The notes under the pieces are model-generated. The model worked only from the letters and a program-made list of their open reading frames with translations, had not been told where the DNA came from and searched no databases. The translations under genes and the position numbers were made by a program. Shown piece by piece: positions 35,660 through 45,201 of a stretch of 64,000 bases of DNA (position 1 is the first letter of the stretch; every line of letters starts with the position of its first letter). The DNA is from Gammaproteobacteria bacterium (GTDB lineage Bacteria > Pseudomonadota > Gammaproteobacteria > HK1), in the NCBI GenBank assembly GCA_012103455.1, contig WLWT01000001.1, positions 248,001 to 312,000 of the forward strand, written 5' to 3'.

Positions 35660-36987
35660 GGCTCTTCCCTAATTTGCGTGGGCGGTTTAGCATAATCTAA
35701 ACACTCAATGCAAAGATGCATCCATGCGCGACAAGAAACTCTATTCTCAAATACTAGGTATTGAAACACCCTGGTTCGTGTCTGATGTCGAGCTGTCCCT
35801 TCAGGCGCAACAGGTTAAAGTCTTTATTGAGCACACTGGCAAAAAAGGCTGCCAATGCCGTGTTTGCGCTAAGCCCTGTCCGGGTTACGACCACATTATC
35901 CAGAAGTGGCGGCATTGGGATACCTGTCAGTTCCAAACTATCCTCGTCGCCCGTGTTCCCCGTGTCCAGTGCCCTGAACACAAGGTGTTGGCCATTGACG
36001 TTCCTTGGGCTGAATCAGACTCCCGATATACAGCCGTGTTTGAAGCCTGGGTCATTGACTGGCTTAAAGAAGCAACAACCAAGGCTGTTGCACGACAAAT
36101 GAAGCTTAGCTGGAACGCCATTGATGGTATTGAGCAACGTGCCGTGAACAGAGGTCTTGCTCGCGGGGATGCCAAGCCTCCAAAACGACTCGCTGTTGAT
36201 GAGACCTCTTTCAAAAGCACCACGAATACGTCACGGTAGTGACTGACCGCGATAAAGGCGTCGTTATCCATGTCGCTGATGAGCGTAAAAGCGACAGCCT
36301 CAATGAGTATTTTGATACGTTGGCGGATGACGCCAAAAAAGGTATTGAATGTGTGACGATGGATAGGCCCAAAGCTTATATCAAGTCAGTCAGGGAAACT
36401 ATTCCGCAGGCAGACCGGAAGATAGCATTTGATAAATTCCCTATTGCCCAGTCCCTCGGTAAAGCGGTCAATCAGGTTCGCATGGAAGAGAATAAAACCC
36501 TTATAAGCAAGGGTATAGAGTGGCTAAAGGGAACTCGTTGCAACGGGCTGACAAACCCTGAGAACCTGTCTAAAGAGCAGTGGGATAACTTTGAACCACT
36601 GAGACACTCAACCCTTAAAACAGCTTGTGCCTGGGCTATCGGTGAACTGGCGATGAGCTTATGGGATTACCCATCCACAGCTTGGGCAATCAAAGCCTGG
36701 AAGAAGTGGTTGAGCTGGGCTCAGAGATGTCGCCTAGAACCCATGAAGGAAGTGACCAGAACGATTAAAGAGCATTTGTGGGGCATCGTCAACGCTATTG
36801 TTCTTAAGGCCAACAATGGACGAGCAGAAGGCATTAACAGCACGATCCGAAGTTTGAAGAATCGAGCGTGTGGTTTCAGAAATCGTGAACGATATAAGGC
36901 AGCGATCTACTTTCATTTGGGTGGGTTGGATTTATATCCCACTGGCATACATCGCTGAAAATCACCCACTTAAAGAAGGGAAGAGCC
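35660..36987 (+). mobile_element. ISL3-family insertion sequence
   Basis: About 1.33 kb, bounded by GGCTCTTCCCT (35660) and AGGGAAGAGCC (to 36987), the type of end usual for ISL3 elements. It encodes a single transposase interrupted by a frameshift. It has cut an IS30 gene at its right side. Confidence 0.85.
35724..36958 (+). pseudogene. ISL3-family transposase, frameshifted at an A run
   Basis: Part 1 (35724-36239) holds the N-terminal zinc finger (CRVCAKPCPGYDHIIQKWRH) and the helix-turn-helix, then LAVDETSFK with the first catalytic Asp. Part 2 (36239-36958) continues VTVVTDRDKGVVIHVADERK with FDKFPIAQSLGKAVNQVR and the last acidic motif region. At the junction the run after TTC has four A; five would read KKHHEYVTV in one frame. 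The product as written is truncated. Confidence 0.88.
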
Positions 36988-37208
36988 GTCAATTTAGCTG
37001 CTTTAGTCTTGCTTTGATGACGTTCTTGATCTCGTTTATTCGCTTGTTGATGACGATAGCCCCTGTGTCCTATATTGCGATGGAGTTCGCGCGATAGGCT
37101 GCTTTGTGAACGCCCTAGTGTCTGAGCTATTTTATTGATCGATGTCCCTAGTTTGCGCTCTGTCTCTATATAATGTCTTTCGGATAAACTTAAATGATGG
37201 TAGCTCAT
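36988..37208 (-). pseudogene. IS30-family transposase N-terminal fragment
   Basis: The frame from the ATG at 37208 encodes YHHLSLSERHYIETERKLGT, then INKIAQTLGRSQSSLSREL, the N-terminal helix-turn-helix of IS30 transposases. It ends where the ISL3 inverted repeat starts. The DDE domain is absent from the window. Confidence 0.85.
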
Positions 37209-37368
37209 TGCTTTTCTCTAACAAGTGGGTTGCAACTGTTCGCAGTACACATCTAAATCTTGTATTTCTAGAGCGAAGGTGCTAGCTTCAGTTGCGCGCG
37301 GTAGTTATGCACTTATTATACGAATCCACGATCTTTGATTTCTGGTTCAGTGTTACTAAAATCCAAAG

Positions 37369-37878
37369 TCAACATTGGTCAACATCCTGCTTATCAATTT
37401 GCCTCAACTTCTGGTTGAAGGTGCTGGTGGGCATGTTCAATATCGCCGCAGCACGGGCTTGATTGCCGTTTGCCTGTTTCAAGGCTTCCTGCATAGCGTA
37501 AAACTCTATATTCCTGAGTGCTTTCTTAAGATTGCAACTCTCACAATACATCATTTTTACTTGAAGATTTTCCAATTCATTCTGTAGTTTCTGGCTCAAT
37601 TTCCTTTCTTTTGTTTTAGGTACCTTAACCATGAGTTTGAATAATTGCGTTCTGGACTCAGTGTAAACCAATGCAATGACAAAAAATATCATGGTAAGAG
37701 AAACAACAATCATTGCATTAATTTCAACCCCATATTCATTAATGTAGCTACCAGGAAAATCCCAGCGACAAAAGGCGTGAGTGATACTAATAATGCAATG
37801 CTGCGTTTTTTTATAAATTGGTTTCTTGACATAGTGCCAATGGAGAAGTACACACAAGATAGGGCTAAGCCCAGTAAT
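37369..37878 (-). pseudogene. Membrane-anchored Fis-type DNA-binding protein, 5' truncated
   Basis: About 168 residues in AT-rich DNA. A hydrophobic segment (IVVSLTMIFFVIALVYT) precedes a basic coiled region (KVPKTKERKLSQKLQNELEN) with a Cys pair (CESCN). The C-terminal helix-turn-helix is of the Fis type found at the end of NtrC regulators (AMQEALKQANGNQARAAAIL, then NMPTSTFNQKL). The N-terminus is cut by IS630-A copy 4, whose end supplies the apparent start codon. A membrane segment so near a Fis HTH is unusual. The role is unknown. Confidence 0.5.
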
Positions 37879-38995
37879 ATATACCAATCGCCATTGAAAA
37901 TGCGAATCTAGAATACTTACATTAGCTAGCTGATTATGGTCAAAATAAGCTTATGAACAATCCTTTAACACCGAGCGAGCGCGATGAACTCATAAAATCT
38001 CATCGTAAAGAGAGAGATGGGCGTATTCGAGACCGAATAAAAGCGGTTTTAGCTTTTGATGAGGGTTATAGTTATTCAGAAATTTCTAGGATTTTGCTTT
38101 TAGATGATGAGACTATTAGACGCCATGTCGATGATTATTTTTCTAAAGCTAAGCTGAAGCCCGAAAACGGGGGCAGCAAAAGTGATTGAGACGAGAATGA
38201 AACAGCAAAGCTCGTTAAACACGTAGAAGGAATGACTTATCCTTATGTTAAGGACATTTGCACTTATGTGAAGTTGAATTTTGGTAAGCTTTACAGTGTA
38301 AGCGGCATGACAAAATGGCTGCATCGCAATAATTTCTGCCATAAGAAGCCTCATGCAGTTCCAGCGAAAGCAAACGCACAGGCGCAAAAAGCGTTTGTCA
38401 AAGACTATGAACATCTTTCGAAAGACGCTAAAAACAAGGGTTTAATCTATTTCTCGGACAGTTTTCATCCGCAGTATCAAACACGGTTGGCTTATGGATG
38501 GATTTTAAGAGGCACTCGAAAGAATATTGCCACAACGGCTCGTCAAACACGATTGAATTTCATTGGTGCTGTATCTTTGGATGGTCACAAAATAATCCAC
38601 ACTGAAGTTGAGCGAGTGAATGCGCAAACCATTAAATCTTTTCTAAAATCTCTACGCAAACGGCATGCACCAGAGAAAGAAATTCATGTAATTTGGGATA
38701 ATGCGGCTTATCATAAGAGCAAAGACGTTCAGTCTTATGCCAAGGACTCAAACATTAAATTACACTATTTGCCGCCCTATTCACCGAATTTAAATCCAAT
38801 TGAGCGACTTTGGAAAATGATGCATGAAGCGGTTACTTATAATCGGTACTATGAGAAGTTTGTAGATTTTCGGGAAGCATCTTTGAATTTTTTCAAGCGC
38901 ATTGGAAGACGAAAGATTTTATTGAGAAAAAGAATCACTGATAGGTTTCACATTACTAATGCACCGATGTTCGCATCTTGAAGTGTGATGGGTAT
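37879..38995 (+). mobile_element. IS630-A copy 4, full length
   Basis: A full-length 1.1-kb copy with both terminal repeats (TATACCAATCGCC at 37879, GTGTGATGGGTATA to 38995). It has truncated a Fis-like gene on its left and a ViaA-like gene on its right, so the original locus on either side is no longer contiguous or was already decayed. Confidence 0.9.
37953..38981 (+). pseudogene. IS630-family transposase (copy 4) with a single in-frame TGA
   Basis: One frame from the ATG at 37953 to 38981 encodes the whole transposase: HTH, SDSFHPQYQTR, VIWDNAAYHKSKD and PPYSPNLNPIERLW. The only lesion is TGA at 38187-38189, where copy 2 has TTA (Leu). Copy 1 carries the same TGA. All other catalytic features are intact. 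Confidence 0.9.
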
Positions 38996-40540
38996 ATACA
39001 AGGGCAGTTGTCGCAACGTGTGCAAGGTATCATGACATGGCGAAAAGCACTGCTCGAAGGCCATTTGCCCCATGAGAAGTCTATAGACTGGCCCGATCAA
39101 CCGATTCTTGGCAAAATACTGAATGTTTTAGAACAATTGGATATTGCACGTTTCTGTCACCAACAAACTGAGCTAACCGATCAACTGTTGCTAGAGGTTT
39201 GTGATGCGGTTAACCAATTTGAAACAATACAAAGCGAGCAGATTGACAAATATTTTGAAGAATTGAAACAACTAGAAGAACAGCGTAAAAAAGAACAAAA
39301 TCAACAGCCTCATTTACAAAAACAATTCGACCATCAACGCAAAAAAGTGGTCAAAGACTTTAAAGAAATAAAAGATTTATCCACTGTTTGTTCCTCAATT
39401 CAGCAAAACATGCCCGCCCTCTCCACATCCGCACTCTCACTCAAGTTGGATGCTGAAACACTTGAACAACTTCATCAAGAAGCCTTGCGTCTGGCTGGTA
39501 AAAATGCGACTGAAGTGGCAAGTGAGCAATTTCTACAAAACTGGCAAGAAAGAGCACGAATATGGCATGCATTGGCAGAGGTGTTCGATGAATTAGGGGG
39601 TTTACTGGAGCGAGGTTGGGATTTGTCACAAGGCATGTTGGCGAGTCAAGGTTGGTTAGAAATAGTGCGATTACGCAAGTTGCTTGAACAAATTCCTCAA
39701 CTTAAAGAGTTGGTACGCACACTTGGCAAAATGCAAATTTCAACTGAGGAAGATACCCTACCGGTGATGACACAACTCTTTGAACCCGTCAAACGCCTCA
39801 TTGAGAAACTTAAAGAGATTCGAAGTCCTTTAGCACCGATGGAGACGCGGGGAATTACTCGATCCGATGATATTTCCCGAATGCTGCCCTGTGAATCTGT
39901 TTTTTTGGGACATCCGCAGTTGAAAATGTTATGGCACGCCCGTCGTGCCGAAAAGGCTTTACTGACTTATCGCGTAGAAGGTGTATTATCAGAACATGTG
40001 CTGACTGAAAATGAAGTCCTAGAGAGCAAACAACAGCCTGGCAAAAAAGAACGTTTGGAAAGAGGCCCTATTATTGTTTGTCTTGATACTTCAGGCTCCA
40101 TGCAGGGTACCCCGGAAACGGTGGCTAAAGCACTGACGTTGGAAGCCATGCGTGTCGCGCATCAGGAAAAGCGGGCTTGTTATCTGTATGCATTCGGTGG
40201 CCCTCAAGAAGTTATAGAACATCAATTAGAATTAACGGCGCAAGGATTAACCGAACTGATGGCATTTCTGATTAAGTCTTTTCATGGAGGTACTGATATT
40301 CAAGCCCCTCTCGAAAGAGCTCTTGCAAAACAAGATACGGAAGACTGGAAACGGGCTGATATTATGATAGTCACCGATGGCGAATTTTCGCTACCTTTCG
40401 ATACTGTTGAACTGATTAACAAAGCCAAAGAACAGGATAAATTGCGAGTACATGGTGTTTTAGTAGGCAACTTTCATAGTGCGGCTATAGAAAAACTTTG
40501 CAATCCAGTTCATCGGTTTTCTGATTGGCAAGCATTTTGA
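38996..40540 (+). pseudogene. ViaA/CoxE-type VWA-domain protein, N-terminus lost to IS630
   Basis: About 510 residues of a ViaA-like protein, the von Willebrand A partner of RavA-type MoxR AAA+ ATPases that act in metalloprotein maturation or stress response. A long coiled-coil region (EELKQLEEQRKKEQNQQPHL) precedes RGITRSDDISRMLPCE, typical of ViaA. The VWA domain has the MIDAS motif CLDTSGSMQGTPE, the Thr in FHGGTDIQAPL and the Asp in IVTDGEF. The first 40-50 residues are replaced by the IS630 end; ATG at 39032 could still start a shortened protein. No ravA-like gene remains upstream. The DNA is AT-richer than the core genes. Confidence 0.75.
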
Positions 40541-40545
40541 CTATT

Positions 40546-40644
40546 GGGCATCTCTAATAATCCACATTCTGCAATTTCTCGATCAATAAAATCAACCACT
40601 TACGCCTCCGCGAAGTGCGAAACTCGTAATTTTTAGATGTGCCC
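40546..40644. mobile_element. MITE-A-type miniature element (99 bp)
   Basis: The ends GGGCATCTCTAA and TTTTTAGATGTGCCC are inverted and flanked by a perfect 4-bp duplication TATT (40542-40545 and 40645-40648). The centre differs from the other MITE-A copies. A separate solo end, TTTTAGAGATGCCC, lies 20 bases further on (to about 40675). Confidence 0.75.
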
Positions 40645-40675
40645 TATTAACCCGGCAATCTTTTAGAGATGCCCT

Positions 40676-41190
40676 TATGAAGATAAGGGTAAGAACATAC
40701 CCAGCCGGTCAAACGCTTCCTCCTAAAATTGCACAAAAAAGTAGCTACGGCACATTCGATGTTTCCATGTTTTCTACCAAAGATGCGAACGCTAGACGCA
40801 TCGAGCTTCGATTGACCAAACTGGGAAGATGATGAATCTGAACTGTACATCGAGTGGATTATCTAATATTCCATAGTGCGGGCTGGAGTTGAACCGGCAC
40901 GCGCGTTCGTTTGCACGCAGGGGATAATTTTTGAGGCGGTCCGCCGGGTTCGAAGGTTGAATATCCTTATTAGGTTAAGGTTGAGCACTTAGCGATGTGC
41001 AGTGCTCACGATGAGTCTTTTGGTCGCAAGGTGCTGACATCGGAGCTGTGCTGATCGAGACGTGTTCGGGTTGAGAACGTAATCGGTCTGCGCCGCTTCG
41101 CAGTGTGTTTAAGCTAGTCCCAAGCCAGTAACCGGCTTTTGTGCGCTAAAGTGCCACTTTTGCATTCGTTGAATCCAAAGTGGGGCACCA
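40676..41190. other. Stretch without a confident gene
   Basis: The plus strand from 40680 to 40832 reads as a possible C-terminal gene remnant (RTYPAGQTLPPKIAQKSSYG, then ANARRIELRLTKLGR) with no start. At 40873-40925 the minus strand resembles the 3' part of a tRNA or tmRNA (GTGCCGGTTCAACTCC) but lacks the other arms. The rest shows no feature. AT content falls toward the surE start. Confidence 0.4.
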
Positions 41191-41199
41191 GTGGACGAG

Positions 41200-41970
41200 A
41201 TGGCGCCGCGGCTCAGCCGCATCCTAGTGACCAACGACGACGGCATCGACGCACCGGGCTTGGCGGTGGCTGCCGACATCGCTGCGGAGTTGGCCGATGA
41301 AGTCTGGATCTGCGCGCCGGCGGCGGACTGTAGTGGCAACTCCAGGCAGGTCTCCCTACACAGTCCGCTGCGGGTGATCCGTCATGATGAGCGGCGCATC
41401 GCCGTGACCGGCTCGCCGGCGGACGCCGCCATCATCGGCCTGCGCTATCTGATGGCGGACAACCCGCCTGATCTGTTGATTTCAGGGGTTAACGCCGGTG
41501 GCAATCATGCCAAGGATGTCGGCCATTCGGGCACCGTGGGCGCGGCCTTCACCGCATCCATGCTCGGCATCAAGTCAGTGGCGTTGAGCCAGCGGTGGAG
41601 CAGGCGCGGATCTTTACATTGGGACACGTCTAGGCGTTGGATGCCCCAGGTCATACGCGGGTTATTGCAAAGCGCCGCGTGGCCTGGCGGTGTGGTGTAC
41701 AACATCAACGCGCCGAACCGCCAACCCGATGAGGTGAGCGGTATCGAGATGACTTCGCTTAGTATGGCTATGGACATCGACATCCAAGTCGATAGGCGTG
41801 TGGACAACCGGGAAAGAGACTATTTTTGGCTGAGGTTTATTCGCACGCCTAGCGGTCAGCAGCCCGATAGCGACGAAGCCGCCCTCGAGCGGGGGGCCAT
41901 TTCGGTCACCCCCATCAGCCTCGATCAGACCCACATGGGACTCAAAGCGCAATCGCCCCACTTCGGCTGA
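41200..41970 (+). CDS. surE: 5'/3'-nucleotidase SurE
   Basis: About 256 residues. SurE is a metal-dependent phosphatase acting on nucleoside monophosphates and polyphosphate in stationary phase. The metal site is clear: LVTNDDGIDAPG (Asp-Asp), CSGNSRQVSL (Ser) and LISGVNAGGNHAKDV (Asn). The family motif HSGTVGAAFTA follows. ATG at 41200 is preferred; a GTG at 41191 is also in frame. In many gammaproteobacteria surE sits with pcm, nlpD and rpoS, but none of these is nearby. Confidence 0.92.
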   Translation: MAPRLSRILVTNDDGIDAPGLAVAADIAAELADEVWICAPAADCSGNSRQVSLHSPLRVIRHDERRIAVTGSPADAAIIGLRYLMADNPPDLLISGVNAGGNHAKDVGHSGTVGAAFTASMLGIKSVALSQRWSRRGSLHWDTSRRWMPQVIRGLLQSAAWPGGVVYNINAPNRQPDEVSGIEMTSLSMAMDIDIQVDRRVDNRERDYFWLRFIRTPSGQQPDSDEAALERGAISVTPISLDQTHMGLKAQSPHFG

Positions 41971-42006
41971 ATGCTTGCGTGCGCGTAAGATGCGCTCTTC
42001 GCCGCG

Positions 42007-42055
42007 AAAATTAGCCCTGAGTAAAATTAGCCCTGAGTAAAAATTAGTTTTGAGT
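42007..42055. repeat. Degenerate tandem repeat, 3 x 16-17 bp
   Basis: AAAATTAGCCCTGAGT occurs twice exactly and a third time with changes, in the gap between surE and the MaoC-type gene, just upstream of its ribosome-binding site. Confidence 0.85.
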
Positions 42056-42078
42056 AATAGATTTGGGAGGATGCATCC

Positions 42079-42942
42079 GTGGATGCCGACTTTGAACAAT
42101 CGATAGCGGACCTAGAGCCTTGGGTGGGCCGGCAACGCATTACCGAAGATGAAATCGGACTCAGTACCGTGCGGCGCATCGCTGGCATGCTGAATAAGGA
42201 TCCGCAAGCGTTCGAGGCGGGCACGGAACTACCCCCCCATTGGTTCACCCTATTCTTCGGCGAGACGGTGGCGCAAAAAGACATCGGCGCCGACGGCCAC
42301 CCTAAACCCGGTGTAGTGCTCCCGCCCATCCCCTTGCCGCGGCGCATGGCGGCCGGCCGGCGGGTCACGATCAACCGCCCTCTCAAGGTGGGCGAGGCGG
42401 CCCGCAAGGTGGCCGAGGTGGTGTCCATCGTGCCCAAGTACGGCAGCACCGGCCACATGGCGATTTTGACCATGCGTCATACCATCGAGGCGGGCGGCGA
42501 GGTGGTTGCTGTTGATGAGTTCGACGCTTTCTACCGCGGGGCAGTGGCGCCCGGCGAAAAGTCGGCAGCCGCTAACATTCGCCTGGCGCCGGCAGGCGGG
42601 CAGTGGCAGGACCAAGTCGAACTCAGCAACGCACTCGTTTTCCGTTATTCAGCGCTCACTTGGAACGCCCACCGCATCCACTACGATGCCGACTACACCC
42701 GCGGCACTGAAGGCTATCCGGAGCTGGTGCAAAACGGCGGCCTTACCATGCAGCTCATTTTGGATTCGGCGCTGGCCCACCACGGCGGGCGTTTGGTCAG
42801 CTATACCGCCAGGCTCATGCGCCCGCTCTGGGTGGGCAATACGGTGACACTCTCCGGTATACGGGACGGTCACTCCCTCGATTGTTGGGCCGCCGATCAT
42901 GCAGGCGCCCTCTGTGTGCGGATGGGCTTGGAATTCGCCTAG
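42079..42942 (+). CDS. MaoC/HTD2-type acyl-CoA hydratase (itaconyl- or mesaconyl-C4-CoA hydratase-like)
   Basis: A 287-residue double hot-dog protein. The GTG start is supported by GGGAGG 8 bases upstream. The N-terminal half is the FAS1-like dehydratase domain (ITEDEIGLSTVRRIAGMLNK, HWFTLFF). The C-terminal half holds the hydratase-2 active-site loop in FRYSALTWNAHRIHYDADYT. The nearest functional relatives I know are itaconyl-CoA hydratase (Ich/RipB) and mesaconyl-C4-CoA hydratase (Meh), which add water to C5 unsaturated CoA esters. The next gene is a CaiB-type CoA transferase directly after the stop, which fits either pathway. Confidence 0.8.
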   Translation: MDADFEQSIADLEPWVGRQRITEDEIGLSTVRRIAGMLNKDPQAFEAGTELPPHWFTLFFGETVAQKDIGADGHPKPGVVLPPIPLPRRMAAGRRVTINRPLKVGEAARKVAEVVSIVPKYGSTGHMAILTMRHTIEAGGEVVAVDEFDAFYRGAVAPGEKSAAANIRLAPAGGQWQDQVELSNALVFRYSALTWNAHRIHYDADYTRGTEGYPELVQNGGLTMQLILDSALAHHGGRLVSYTARLMRPLWVGNTVTLSGIRDGHSLDCWAADHAGALCVRMGLEFA

Positions 42943-44154
42943 GTGGCTGGCGGGCCGTTGGAAGGTGTGCGGGTGATCGATCTCACCACTGTCGTAGTGG
43001 GGCCGATCTGTACCCGCACCCTGGCCGATCAGGGCGCCGATGTCATCAAGGTGGAATCGTTATCCGGCGATCTGTTGCGCACCATGGCCGATGGCTCGCG
43101 TAATCCCGGCATGTCGGGAAAGTTCGTCAACTTTAACCGCAACAAGCGTTCTATTTGTCTGGATCTCAAGAGCGCCGCCGGTTTGGAAGCGATGAACCGG
43201 CTACTGGCGAGCGCCGATGTGTTCGTGAGCAACGTGCGTCCCGCGGGGCTAAAGCGGATGGGATTAGGCCCAGGGGACGTGTGTTCTGCTCATTCTCACC
43301 TCATCTATTGCGCTATCGTCGCTTTCGGCGAGGGCGGCCGGTATTACAACAAGCCGGCTTACGATCCGATTATTCAAAGTCTGTCGGGGGTTGCCGGAAC
43401 CATCGAGCGGGCCACCGGTGAGCCGCGTTTTGTACCGATGGTGATGACCGATCATGTCACTGGTTTGATCGCCGCCCAATGTATCGGTTTTGCCCTCTTC
43501 CGGCGCGAGCGCACCGGCCAGGGGGAAGTCATCGAAGTGCCGATGCTGGAGAACATGGCATCGTTCGTGGCGAGTGAGCATCTCGGCGCGATGACGTTCG
43601 AGCCGCCGGTAGGGCCTGCGGGTGACGGCAGATTACTGAGCCCGGAGTACCGTCCATTGCCGACTGAGGATGGTTACATTACGGTGGGGCCGAACACTGA
43701 TCCGCAAGCATTCGCGTTTTTCGACGCCATTGGCCGCCCCGAGCTGAAAACCGATCCTAGGTTCGGTTCCGCTGCATCACGCACGGCTAATGCGGCGGCT
43801 TATTTTGCGGTGCGCATGCAGGGCTTGGCGCGAAAGACCACCGCCGAATGGCTGGAGATATTCGAACGCCTTGACGTCCCGGCGGCGCCCTATAACCGTA
43901 TTGATGATCTGCTCGATGATCCGCACTTGCGCGATATAGGCTTTTTTTACCAAAGCGAACATCCGAGCGAAGGCGCTATCAAGCGCACCAAGATCCCGAA
44001 TACTTTTAGCGCTGGCATGCGCGAGGACGACGGACACGCGCCCCGCTTGGGTCAACACAGCCGCGAGATATTACAGTCCCTGGGCTATAGCGATCAGGCG
44101 GTGAATGCGATGCATGCCAGCGGCGCCACGATGGCTGAGCAGTACGAAGAATAA
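42943..44154 (+). CDS. CaiB/BaiF family III CoA transferase
   Basis: A 403-residue transferase that moves CoA between carboxylic acids through an aspartyl-CoA anhydride. The GTG start directly abuts the hydratase stop codon. Family signatures are RVIDLTTVVVGPICTRTLAD at the N-terminus, NRNKRSICLDLKSAAGLEAM, and the catalytic Asp in VMTDHVTGLIAAQ. Length is normal. With the MaoC hydratase before it and the CitE-type lyase after it, it is a candidate itaconate CoA-transferase (Ict-like) or mesaconyl-CoA C1-C4 transferase (Mct-like). Confidence 0.88.
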   Translation: MAGGPLEGVRVIDLTTVVVGPICTRTLADQGADVIKVESLSGDLLRTMADGSRNPGMSGKFVNFNRNKRSICLDLKSAAGLEAMNRLLASADVFVSNVRPAGLKRMGLGPGDVCSAHSHLIYCAIVAFGEGGRYYNKPAYDPIIQSLSGVAGTIERATGEPRFVPMVMTDHVTGLIAAQCIGFALFRRERTGQGEVIEVPMLENMASFVASEHLGAMTFEPPVGPAGDGRLLSPEYRPLPTEDGYITVGPNTDPQAFAFFDAIGRPELKTDPRFGSAASRTANAAAYFAVRMQGLARKTTAEWLEIFERLDVPAAPYNRIDDLLDDPHLRDIGFFYQSEHPSEGAIKRTKIPNTFSAGMREDDGHAPRLGQHSREILQSLGYSDQAVNAMHASGATMAEQYEE

Positions 44155-44170
44155 AAGTAACAAGACTCAA

Positions 44171-44313
44171 GGGCACCTGCTAAAAATGCACTTTTTCCGC
44201 GATTGCGGCGTCAGTTCCGTGCTCGAATCCTCAGGTATCACCTATACACTGCGGTTGTGCGCGCGGTGCTTCCTTAGCACTCACGAAACAATGACTATTT
44301 TTAGCAGGCGCCC
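44171..44313. mobile_element. Miniature element MITE-A copy 2 (143 bp, uninterrupted)
   Basis: Ends are GGGCACCTGCTAAAAATGC and TATTTTTAGCAGGCGCCC, flanked by TCAA and TTAA. The interior matches MITE-A copies 1 and 3 but has only one ATCACCTAT (44237-44245), the empty target of MITE-B/IS4-B. It lies between the CaiB and CitE genes and separates them by 180 bases, possibly reducing co-transcription. Confidence 0.85.
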
Positions 44314-44333
44314 TTAAGGCGGAGAACCGATTC

Positions 44334-45200
44334 ATGTCACCCTCTTCTTGGCGTTCATTATTATTCGTGCCGGTGAATTCGAAGCGCTTTGTGGACAAAG
44401 CCCATCAGCGCGGTGCCGATGCCATCATTCTCGATTTGGAAGATGCTATCGCCGCGCAAGAAAAAGAGGCGGCGCGCGCGGCACTGCCGGGCGCGGCTAA
44501 GCAGATAACGCAGGCGGGTACGGATGTCACCGTGCGCATCAACCGCCCCTTGGAGTTGGCCGTACCTGATATAACGGCGGCGGTGATGCCGCAGGTCAAA
44601 GCGTTGATGTTGCCGAAGGTGATGGGACCTGAACACGTCAAGCTGTTGAGCGAGGTGGTGACGGCCAGGGAGCTGGCCCTCGGCATGGATGTGGGGCATA
44701 CCCGTTTCATCGGCGTGGTGGAGACAGCGGCGGCGCTGGCCCATCTGCATGCCATCGCCGCCGCCGATGCGCGCATGCTGGCGCTAGGGCTGGGCCCGGA
44801 AGATCTCTGCACGCAGTTACAAGCCGTGCCCGGCGGCGACAGCCTCTATCCGTTTGCCATGCAGGTGGTGGCCGCCTGTAGGGCCGCGGGCATTGAACCG
44901 TTGGGGACGGTGGGACAGTTCGCTGATTTCTCCGACCTGCAGGGTTACCGGGCCGCTCTGCGCCGTTCGCGCGGTCTCGGTTTTTCCTGTACCGCCTGCA
45001 TTCATCCGTCTCAGGTGCCGATTGTCAACGAGGAATACAGCGTCAGCGAAGAGGAGGCCGGCAGGGCCAGGCGGCTCATCGCCGCTTTCGAGGACGGTAT
45101 CGCCCAGGGTTCAGGCGCCGTCGCTTTCGAAGGCGCCATGATCGATAGGCCGGTGGTGGACCGGGCGCGGGCTTTGTTGGCGCGGGCCGGGCGTGGCTAA
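44334..45200 (+). CDS. HpcH/HpaI/CitE-family CoA-ester lyase
   Basis: A 288-residue TIM-barrel lyase that splits 3-hydroxyacyl-CoA esters into two acyl products. RSLLFVPVNSKRFVDKAHQR, then DAIILDLEDAIAAQEK with metal-binding acidic residues, VRINRPLE with the CoA-site Arg, and LALGLGPEDLCTQL are typical. The length matches citramalyl-CoA lyases (about 275-290) better than malyl-CoA lyases (about 320 or more). With the two genes upstream it completes a set able to cut citramalyl-CoA to acetyl-CoA and pyruvate. GGAG lies 9 bases before the ATG. It converges with the next gene with a 1-base gap. Confidence 0.85.
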   Translation: MSPSSWRSLLFVPVNSKRFVDKAHQRGADAIILDLEDAIAAQEKEAARAALPGAAKQITQAGTDVTVRINRPLELAVPDITAAVMPQVKALMLPKVMGPEHVKLLSEVVTARELALGMDVGHTRFIGVVETAAALAHLHAIAAADARMLALGLGPEDLCTQLQAVPGGDSLYPFAMQVVAACRAAGIEPLGTVGQFADFSDLQGYRAALRRSRGLGFSCTACIHPSQVPIVNEEYSVSEEEAGRARRLIAAFEDGIAQGSGAVAFEGAMIDRPVVDRARALLARAGRG

Positions 45201-45201
45201 A

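Noticed and set aside
40873..40925. Possible tRNA or tmRNA 3' end on the minus strand (GTGCCGGTTCAACTCC)
   Set aside because: Only a T-arm-like piece with a mismatch is visible; no anticodon arm, acceptor pairing or CCA can be found.
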